Made by a program: the position numbers and the translations under genes
Shown: positions 1-5,177 of the stretch, piece by piece
Layout: each line of letters begins with the position of its first letter
Position numbering within the stretch: the stretch's first letter is position 1
The notes under the pieces: model-generated
What the model was told of the DNA's origin: nothing
The model's database searches: none
What the model saw: only the letters and a program-made list of their open reading frames with translations
Origin: JALOAD01 sp023228995 [NCBI: Candidatus Muiribacterium halophilum]
GTDB lineage: Bacteria; Muiribacteriota; Muiribacteriia; Muiribacteriales
Length of the DNA: 5,177 nt
Assembly (NCBI GenBank): GCA_023228995.1
Contig: JALOAD010000108.1
Coordinates: forward strand, 1-5,177
Direction of reading: 5' to 3'

Positions 1-80
1 CTGTTTGTTCAAGAACCATATCTCCAATCTGATGACCATAATTATCATTAAAAATCTTAAAATGGTCAATATCACTCATT
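1..80 (-). repeat. Copy B of the paralogous GGDEF-core direct repeat
   Basis: This is the partner of 1637-1716, in the same orientation at an offset of 1636 bases. It encodes MSDIDHFK through MVLEQT of the left-hand cyclase. Of 26 codons compared, 22 encode the same residue and 17 are identical. The repeat probably extends left beyond the window. Confidence 0.85.
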
Positions 81-1222
81 ATAATAGATAACGGTCTATT
101 ATATCTTATAGCTCTTGAAAGTTCTTCGGATAAAAACTCCTGGAAATATCGATGAGTATAAAGTTTCGTAAGACCATCCACATTTGCCATAAATTCAACT
201 TTTTTGAAAAGTTTAGAATTTTCAAGAGAAAGAGTTGATATATTAAGAAGAATAGAAAACATACGAACATGTTCTTTTTGAATTTCATTTCTCATTTTAT
301 TAATTACAAGTAAAGCATATACTTTATTATCTTCACCCATTATCGGAGCAGCAAGTTCAATTTGTAATGTATCTTGTTTATTTAATTCTGAAAGTTGAAA
401 ATTCTTTTTAATATCATCAGCAGTAATAATTGAATTGTTTTTAATTATCATACCAATAACACCTTTTTCAGAATCAATAGTTTTATCTTTATACAAATCA
501 ATATCAATATTATGAACTGCACTAACTTTAAGTTTTTTATTTTTATCAAAAACAAGTATCATTGTTTCTTGTGCATCTATAAGCTTAACTGTTGCCTCAA
601 TAATTGAATTGAAAATTTCTTTAGGTTCAAAACTCGACCCAATCTGACTTGCAAAATCTTTAAGCACAAGCGTTCTAGAAGATAATTCGACAATTTTACC
701 CTGAAGGTCTGAAATAGTTTTTTCATATCTTTCAATATCATTTTTATATTTTTGTGCTTCTTTAAGACCTGACATAGAATTTCTCAGTTTGTTTTCAAGA
801 AAAGTTCTAGTTTTATTAATAAAATCAATAGAATACACAATTAAGAAATTTATACCAATCCAAAAAAACAATCCTGGATTTACAAATATTTTAAATAAAG
901 TGAAATTTTCTTTTCCATAAGTAAAAACTGCAAATAAATAATTAGTAAATGTAGGTTTAAGATTATAAAGCTGTAATTTATGAATAATATCAGCACCAGA
1001 AAAAAGATGAGATACAACAATAAGTATTGCACAAGTTAAAGGAAAAAATAAATTAATCTTAGAAACTCCATAATAATATGTATATAAAGCAGTTATACAA
1101 GAAAATGCCATAAAAATAAATATATGAGTTCCATGCATAAAAATAATATTAAGTAATAAATTAACAAAAAAGAAAATAAATAAAATAGAATAATATAAAA
1201 TTAATATGTTTTTTCTTTCCAT
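1..1222 (-). CDS. Membrane GAF-GGDEF protein, probable diguanylate cyclase (3' end outside window)
   Basis: I translated this by hand from ATG at 1222-1220; the frame stays open for 407 residues to the window edge. The N-terminal ~130 residues are strongly hydrophobic, with likely membrane segments near residues 5-29, 33-50, 57-74 and 108-131. A charged, probably coiled-coil linker follows (about 135-182), then a GAF-like domain (about 185-340; AAPIMGEDNK near 291 is a typical GAF core strand and turn). A GGDEF domain begins near 347 with DGLTKLYTHRYF and continues with the metal-binding SDIDHFK (383-389) and NDNYGHQIGD (392-401). The GG(D/E)EF motif and the I-site would lie beyond the left edge, so cyclase activity is inferred, not shown. 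By family, it would make c-di-GMP from two GTP at the inner face of the membrane. The start is 7 bases after the upstream stop and has no Shine-Dalgarno, only an A-rich stretch, so expression probably depends on coupling to the upstream cyclase. It is a paralogue of that gene with a different membrane module. Confidence 0.9.
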   Translation of the reverse strand, partial: MERKNILILYYSILFIFFFVNLLLNIIFMHGTHIFIFMAFSCITALYTYYYGVSKINLFFPLTCAILIVVSHLFSGADIIHKLQLYNLKPTFTNYLFAVFTYGKENFTLFKIFVNPGLFFWIGINFLIVYSIDFINKTRTFLENKLRNSMSGLKEAQKYKNDIERYEKTISDLQGKIVELSSRTLVLKDFASQIGSSFEPKEIFNSIIEATVKLIDAQETMILVFDKNKKLKVSAVHNIDIDLYKDKTIDSEKGVIGMIIKNNSIITADDIKKNFQLSELNKQDTLQIELAAPIMGEDNKVYALLVINKMRNEIQKEHVRMFSILLNISTLSLENSKLFKKVEFMANVDGLTKLYTHRYFQEFLSEELSRAIRYNRPLSIIMSDIDHFKIFNDNYGHQIGDMVLEQT

Positions 1223-1229
1223 AATTTTT

Positions 1230-3149
1230 TTAGAATTTAAAAATATCTTCTCCCTGTACATCATTTGAAGGAGTAATTTCTGCATTTATAGGTTTTTTTA
1301 CAGTTTTTTCAGATTTTTTAATACCTATTTCTTCTGCTGCACATCTTACCTGATTTCTACCACCTTCTTTTGCTAAATAAAGACCATCATCTGCTAACTT
1401 TATAATACTATCTTTATCTTTCGCATGATCTGGAAAAGTTGAAACTCCAATACTAATTTTTACAGATAATTCATCTTCTTTAAATTTATATCTTTTGACT
1501 TCAACTATTTGTCTAAGTTTTTCAGCTATTTCCATTGCTTCTTTTGTATTAGTATCTGGCATAACCAGACAAAATTCTTCTCCACCATATCTTGCAGCAA
1601 GATCATTATCTCTTGCAATATTTATAATACATTGTGCTGTCTGCTCAAGTACAAAATCTCCTATCTGATGGCCATAAGTATCATTAAAAGTCTTAAAATG
1701 GTCAATATCTGTCATCATCATAGAAAATTTATTTCCTTTTGCAATAAGAGAATCTATATACTCGTTAAAATATCTATTATTATACATTTTTGTCATACCA
1801 TCTTTATTGGCAAGTTCAACTGTTTTTTCATATAGTTGTGCATTTTTTATAGCCAAAGCTGTTAAAGTAGCAAGAAGAAGCATAAGTCTGCCATCTTCTT
1901 GAACATTTTTTTCATTTTCAGTATCACCAACTATAAAAATTCCCAATTTATCATCTCCATGAACTAAAGGTGCTGCCATAACAATATCAACATTAAGTTT
2001 TTTAAGTAATTCATTTATATTAAAATCTTTTTTTGCAATATCGGTTGTTACTAGATTATTTGAATTTATTGCAAATTTAAAAAGAGTTTCCTCACCTTCA
2101 TTTATATTGAGTTTTAAACCATTCAAATCAGAAATTGCATAACCTTTATGCTTTTTAAGAATTAATTTTTCCTTTTTTTTATCAGTTAAAAAAATAGCAC
2201 ATTTTTTAGAACCAAAAAGTTTTGCTACTGTATTCATAACTTCATCAAGAGCATTTTCAAGATTAAGACTAGCTCCAAGCACTTTTGAAAGCATTTGTAA
2301 ACTGATTACACGAGAAGATAATTTTGCAATTTTATCTCCTGCTTTTTTAAATTCATCTTCAGCATTTTTCAATCTTTTTAATTGAGCTATGTTTTTTTTG
2401 TTTTCTGTTTCAAGATCAGTTATTTGTATTTCATATATTTTTGATTTCCTAGCAGATATAATTCCAACAGCTATACCAAATATAAAGAAAATAATTGGTG
2501 ATATAAGAAGAAATTTAAAATACAATGAATTATTAACTATGTAAAATTGAGAAGCTCCTATAGAAACACCTAATTGCGTAAAATCTCCAAATATTTCATT
2601 AAGGAATTTATTAGCTCCTCCGGTTAAATCTCCTCTAAAATAAAAAGAACCAATAACCCACAAAAGAGAATAAAGTAATGCTACTCCTGCACCACCAACA
2701 ATCCCTTTTTTTAATCCTGAATAAACAATACTTATAAGAGCTAACATTGTAACAATAATAATAAGAAAATATCTTGTTTCAAGAATTTTTCCAATAAGAG
2801 ATATTTTTTTCATGCTTTGAACATCTGAATCTGAAACAGCAATATTTTTACCTATAGCAATAGTTTTTAATTTTAAAAACGAAATAAAATCTTCTTTAAC
2901 TGGATATTTAAAACCTCCAGTCTGAATAAGAGAATGATTATTAGTTATAAGAGCATCTAAAATATAAATATCAGGATCTGATGATGCATAAACTTCATCA
3001 AGTACAACTTCCTGATTTTTTGTTACAAAAGAATTATAAATTTCATCAATGCTATGTTGTACTGTCTTTTTAATAAGTTCAGGAGAAACAATATAAAAAA
3101 AACCAACAATTAATAACAAGTTAAAAAAAACTATAAAAATTTTTTTCAT
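1230..3149 (-). CDS. Membrane-anchored GAF-GGDEF diguanylate cyclase
   Basis: The protein has 639 residues from ATG at 3149. It opens MKKIFIVFF, an N-terminal membrane segment (about 4-21). An extracytoplasmic region of about 100 residues follows (22-125), then membrane segments near 126-145, 150-171 and 210-232. Next come a charged coiled coil (about 235-289), a GAF domain (about 282-439; MAAPLVHGDDKLGIFIVGD at 391-409) and a GGDEF domain (about 447-601). Key residues are present: TDIDHFK with metal-binding Asp481, NDTYGHQIGD, the active site RYGGEEF (GGEEF 522-526, DNA 1572-1586) and an RxxD I-site (Arg513, Asp516) at the usual five-residue spacing. It should therefore make c-di-GMP and be product-inhibited. 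Residues 603-639 form a charged, probably disordered tail. ATG 3149 lies 4 bases after the upstream stop. A TTG at 3182 would add 11 residues but would overlap the upstream gene by 29 bases, lacks a good ribosome site and would spoil the MKK-hydrophobic N-terminus. The inputs sensed by the external and GAF domains are unknown. Confidence 0.95.
   Translation of the reverse strand: MKKIFIVFFNLLLIVGFFYIVSPELIKKTVQHSIDEIYNSFVTKNQEVVLDEVYASSDPDIYILDALITNNHSLIQTGGFKYPVKEDFISFLKLKTIAIGKNIAVSDSDVQSMKKISLIGKILETRYFLIIIVTMLALISIVYSGLKKGIVGGAGVALLYSLLWVIGSFYFRGDLTGGANKFLNEIFGDFTQLGVSIGASQFYIVNNSLYFKFLLISPIIFFIFGIAVGIISARKSKIYEIQITDLETENKKNIAQLKRLKNAEDEFKKAGDKIAKLSSRVISLQMLSKVLGASLNLENALDEVMNTVAKLFGSKKCAIFLTDKKKEKLILKKHKGYAISDLNGLKLNINEGEETLFKFAINSNNLVTTDIAKKDFNINELLKKLNVDIVMAAPLVHGDDKLGIFIVGDTENEKNVQEDGRLMLLLATLTALAIKNAQLYEKTVELANKDGMTKMYNNRYFNEYIDSLIAKGNKFSMMMTDIDHFKTFNDTYGHQIGDFVLEQTAQCIINIARDNDLAARYGGEEFCLVMPDTNTKEAMEIAEKLRQIVEVKRYKFKEDELSVKISIGVSTFPDHAKDKDSIIKLADDGLYLAKEGGRNQVRCAAEEIGIKKSEKTVKKPINAEITPSNDVQGEDIFKF
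1637..1716 (-). repeat. Copy A of the paralogous GGDEF-core direct repeat
   Basis: This 80-base stretch aligns without gaps to bases 1-80, with 68 of 80 positions identical by hand count, including an exact 19-base match (1691-1709 against 55-73). It encodes the metal- and substrate-binding part of the GGDEF domain, from MTDIDHFK to FVLEQT. It reflects gene duplication, not a mobile repeat. Confidence 0.85.
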
Positions 3150-3153
3150 AATT

Positions 3154-4095
3154 TTACCAAATCCCCAGATTTCCAATGTCAAACATTTCTTTTTCTATAC
3201 TATCAGAAATGGTATAATCTGACAAATCCATCCAATTTATTAATTCATTAAAATTATTATCGCTTATTGTATACAAATTAATTGGAAGCTTTAGAAAATT
3301 TATCTTCATAATATCTGTAATTTTTTCTTGAATGCGATTTTCTGTAATACCATCAATATAATGGAGTTTTTTATCTTTTAATGAATAACAAGCAATAAAA
3401 TCATCTTTTATATAAAGAAAATCTTTATCAGTTATATTTACAAAATATTTTATAAAAAGAAAATCAATACTATTAACACTAATTTCATCAGTTTTTATAA
3501 GAGCATTATGTAGTTTTTTTAATCCAATATCAAAAGCATTTAAAACTGGAAAAACTTTTATAAATGTCATCTCATTTTTTACAGGTGGTCTAAAGTCAAA
3601 AAGAAGAAATAAATAAAACGGATATCCTGATATATTTAATCCTGCAATATCAGAGAGTTCTATATTATTATCATGTAATAATTCATCACAGGTTTCATTT
3701 ATCAAATCTAATATATTATTTCTAAAAAAATCTTTTTCTTTAAAGTATAAACTTTCATCTTCATCACCAGCTTTAATTTCTTTTTTAACACTTTTTATAA
3801 CACATTTAGCATTTCTATCAAAAAGAAAAGCTCTTAAATTGTTTTTTTCAATAAAAAAGTATATAAAAAATATTCTATGCAATGTATTTCTAGGCCATAT
3901 AGATAAAATACTTCCTTTATAAACTTGGAAAGTAAAATCTGAAAAACCAGACCCTACAAATTTTGATAATTTTTTTAATACATCAATTGATATATTTTCG
4001 ATATTTTGTTTTGATTCAGCAATTTGAAATATATTTTCAACATAGGTCTGTTCTTTGAAAGGCAAAAATGAACTATCCACATGAATAAAACTCAA
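3154..4095 (-). CDS. Conserved-operon hypothetical protein, 313 aa, unknown family
   Basis: I do not recognise this protein. It starts at TTG (4095-4093), preceded by a perfect AGGAGG with a 6-base gap, so the non-ATG start is well supported. It has no signal peptide and no convincing membrane segment; the hydrophobic patches at 75-82 and 159-167 are short and look like buried strands. It is rich in Lys, Asp, Glu, Ile and Phe, and is probably cytoplasmic. Visible pattern: a helical N-terminal part (about 15-47), a strand pair (about 74-105), a long amphipathic helix (about 120-142) leading into DIAGLNISGYPFY (149-161), then a second strand-rich part (about 207-250) followed by helices. That order faintly recalls the two halves of an ASKHA (actin/hexokinase-like) fold, but the usual glycine-rich phosphate loops are absent, so any such kinship would be to a non-catalytic form. 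This is weak inference. It heads a probable operon with two diguanylate cyclases (4 bases to the next start), suggesting a role in that signalling. Confidence 0.85.
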   Translation of the reverse strand: MSFIHVDSSFLPFKEQTYVENIFQIAESKQNIENISIDVLKKLSKFVGSGFSDFTFQVYKGSILSIWPRNTLHRIFFIYFFIEKNNLRAFLFDRNAKCVIKSVKKEIKAGDEDESLYFKEKDFFRNNILDLINETCDELLHDNNIELSDIAGLNISGYPFYLFLLFDFRPPVKNEMTFIKVFPVLNAFDIGLKKLHNALIKTDEISVNSIDFLFIKYFVNITDKDFLYIKDDFIACYSLKDKKLHYIDGITENRIQEKITDIMKINFLKLPINLYTISDNNFNELINWMDLSDYTISDSIEKEMFDIGNLGIW

Positions 4096-4101
4096 AACTC
4101 C

Positions 4102-4107
4102 CCTCCT
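4102..4107 (-). promoter_or_regulatory. Strong ribosome binding site for the unknown protein
   Basis: The minus strand reads AGGAGG here, followed by GGAGTT and then the TTG start at 4095. This is a full Shine-Dalgarno consensus at ideal spacing. It fixes the TTG start and excludes the in-frame GTG five codons later. It is the only strong ribosome site among the starts visible in the window. Confidence 0.85.
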
Positions 4108-4110
4108 GCT

Positions 4111-4136
4111 AGATTTTCCAAAACCTCAGAAAATCT
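4111..4136 (-). promoter_or_regulatory. Inverted repeat in the leader, next to the ribosome binding site
   Basis: On the minus strand, AGATTTTC and GAAAATCT form a perfect 8-bp inverted repeat around a 10-base loop (TGAGGTTTTG). It ends 3 bases before the AGGAGG. In RNA it would be an A/U-rich hairpin in the 5' leader. In DNA it could be a small dyad operator. It is not a terminator, since no T-run follows it. The function is inferred from position only. Confidence 0.5.
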
Positions 4137-4155
4137 TGTAAATATATGGGCCAAC

Positions 4156-4185
4156 CTTATAAAAGATCAGCCCTGATTCAATCAA
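4156..4185 (-). promoter_or_regulatory. Possible sigma-70 promoter of the cyclase operon
   Basis: On the minus strand there is TTGATT (4185-4180, 4 of 6 to the -35 consensus), an 18-base spacer, and TATAAG (4161-4156, 5 of 6 to the -10 consensus). The -35 directly abuts the metK stop codon. Transcription would start near 4149, giving a leader of about 50 bases that contains the inverted repeat. In AT-rich DNA such matches arise by chance, so this is a candidate. The 90-base gap leaves both separate transcription and read-through from metK possible. Confidence 0.4.
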
Positions 4186-5177
4186 TTAAGAGTTTTTTAT
4201 AAATTCATTTAATTCTTCTGTTTTATCAACTCTTTCCCACAAAAATTCATGTTCATTTCTTCCAAAATGACCATAAGCAGCTGTCTTTTTGTAAATAGGT
4301 CTTCTAAGTTCAAGATGTTCTATTATAGCTGATGGAGTTAAAGGAAAAACTTTTCTAACAGCTTTTGCAATTATTTCTTCATCATATTTTCCTGTTCCAA
4401 AAGTATCAACCATAACAGAAATAGGTTCTGATACACCAATAGCATAAGCAAGTTGTACTTCACATCTTTCAGCAAGTTCAGCAGCAACAAGGTTTTTTGC
4501 AATATATCTAGCCATATAAGCAGCACTTCTATCTACTTTAGAAGGATCTTTCCCAGAAAAAGCTCCACCGCCATGTCTACCCATACCACCATAAGTATCA
4601 ACAATGATTTTTCTTCCAGTAAGACCAGCATCTCCCTGAGGTCCACCTATTACAAATCTTCCAGTTGGATTAACATAATATTTAGTTTTTTCATCAACAA
4701 AATTTTTAACAACCGGTACAATAACTTTTTCCATTATTTCTCTTTTAAGAGTATCGTATTCAACTTTATCATCATGTTGAGTCGATACAACAACAGCAGT
4801 AACTCTAACAGGTTTATCATCTTTATATTCAACACTAACCTGAGCTTTTCCATCAGGTCTTAAATATTTCAAATTTTTATTTCTTCTAACTTCAGCAAGT
4901 CTCTGACATAGTTTGTGAGATAAAAGAATTGGAAGAGGCATATATTCGTCAGTTTCATTTGAAGCATAGCCAAACATAATTCCCTGATCTCCGGCTCCTT
5001 GCTCTTTATTAGTTCCCTCGTTTTCATCAACACCCTGTGCAATATCTGGTGATTGTTCATCAATAGATACTAAAACAGCACAAGTTTTATAATCAAATCC
5101 TTTATCTGATGAATCATATCCAATTTCTTTAACTGTTTTTCTTACTATAGAAGGTATATCTACATAAGCAGTTGTTG
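4186..5177 (-). CDS. metK: S-adenosylmethionine synthetase (5' end outside window)
   Basis: MetK makes S-adenosylmethionine from methionine and ATP in the cytoplasm, releasing phosphate and pyrophosphate. The frame is open from the right edge to TAA at 4186-4188, giving 329 visible residues. By comparison with the E. coli enzyme, as I recall it, about 57 residues are missing, including the N-terminal catalytic His and a metal-binding Asp. Visible signatures are GAGDQG (fragment residues 60-65, DNA 4981-4998) followed by [19 protein letters not shown] (Lys110, the E. coli Lys165 equivalent); [19 protein letters not shown] (Arg188 and Lys189, equivalents of 244 and 245); and the phosphate-binding [12 protein letters not shown] (202-213, DNA 4537-4572) with Lys209, Lys213 and Asp215. 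The end is the usual [16 protein letters not shown] plus a short acidic tail. All active-site residues expected in this part are present, so the enzyme should be functional. An ATG at 4977 falls inside the conserved core and is not the true start. No link to c-di-GMP signalling is implied; it is probably a housekeeping neighbour. Confidence 0.98.
   Translation of the reverse strand, partial: TTAYVDIPSIVRKTVKEIGYDSSDKGFDYKTCAVLVSIDEQSPDIAQGVDENEGTNKEQGAGDQGIMFGYASNETDEYMPLPILLSHKLCQRLAEVRRNKNLKYLRPDGKAQVSVEYKDDKPVRVTAVVVSTQHDDKVEYDTLKREIMEKVIVPVVKNFVDEKTKYYVNPTGRFVIGGPQGDAGLTGRKIIVDTYGGMGRHGGGAFSGKDPSKVDRSAAYMARYIAKNLVAAELAERCEVQLAYAIGVSEPISVMVDTFGTGKYDEEIIAKAVRKVFPLTPSAIIEHLELRRPIYKKTAAYGHFGRNEHEFLWERVDKTEELNEFIKNS

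Noticed and set aside
106-288. Minus-strand 60-codon frame inside the left-hand cyclase.
   Set aside because: It is out of frame with a continuous, domain-bearing GAF-GGDEF reading frame that explains the DNA.
1509-1835. Plus-strand open frame of 108 codons.
   Set aside because: It lies opposite the GGDEF domain of the complete cyclase. Its low-complexity Ser/Ile/Phe/His composition is typical of an antisense shadow in AT-rich DNA.
2173-2399. Eight-base T runs (2173-2180 and 2392-2399) as possible phase-variation tracts.
   Set aside because: Such runs occur throughout this AT-rich window as Lys codons, and both lie within an intact frame. Nothing marks these two as switches.
3147-3182. A perfect TTGACA (3182-3177, minus strand) upstream of TAAAAT, a possible internal promoter before the complete cyclase.
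   Set aside because: The spacer is 20 bases, and transcription would begin inside the coding sequence of the preferred start. It is probably chance within the codons of the upstream gene.
4160-4177. Short dyad ATCAG-CC-CTGAT followed by four Ts on the minus strand, a possible metK terminator.
   Set aside because: The realistic stem is only 4 bp with a 4-base loop and a short T-run. It also overlaps the spacer of the candidate promoter.
4453-4863. Plus-strand open frame of 136 codons.
   Set aside because: It lies opposite the conserved core of metK and is a Ser/Asn/Phe/Ile-rich shadow with no independent coding signal.
4869-5063. Minus-strand 64-codon frame near the right edge.
   Set aside because: It overlaps metK in another frame, where the metK frame carries GAGDQG and other invariant motifs.
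4186-5177. A functional link between metK and c-di-GMP signalling.
   Set aside because: The 90-base gap with a candidate promoter and the housekeeping role of metK make chance adjacency the simpler explanation.

Overview
The window is AT-rich (about 30% GC by eye) bacterial DNA. Every gene I can support lies on the minus strand, reading right to left. The standard genetic code fits, with no in-frame stops or frameshifts. The host is a low-GC bacterium that uses cyclic-di-GMP signalling and has an ordinary bacterial-type MetK. I cannot place it more closely from this much sequence.

Layout in the direction of transcription: (1) 5177-4186, metK (S-adenosylmethionine synthetase), complete at its C-terminus but missing about 57 N-terminal residues beyond the right edge. 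(2) 4185-4096, a 90-base gap with a possible promoter, a perfect 8-bp inverted repeat and a strong Shine-Dalgarno site. (3) 4095-3154, a 313-residue soluble protein of unknown family that starts with TTG. (4) 3149-1230, a complete membrane-anchored GAF-GGDEF diguanylate cyclase (639 aa) with an intact GGEEF active site and an intact RxxD inhibitory site. (5) 1222 to the left edge, a second membrane-anchored GAF-GGDEF protein, running off the window before its GG(D/E)EF motif would appear.

The last three genes are separated by only 4 and 7 bases and look like one operon. Only the first of them has a clear ribosome binding site. The two cyclases are paralogues: their GAF and GGDEF parts align, but their N-terminal membrane modules differ in length, topology and sequence. 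The simplest reading is a signalling operon in which an unknown cytoplasmic protein is co-expressed with two cyclases that sense different envelope inputs. metK is probably an independent housekeeping neighbour.

The main candidate for something undescribed is the unknown protein. Its layout faintly resembles an actin/hexokinase-like (ASKHA) fold that has lost its nucleotide-binding residues. I see no RNA genes, mobile elements, CRISPR arrays or attachment sites. No stretch over 300 bases lacks a gene.
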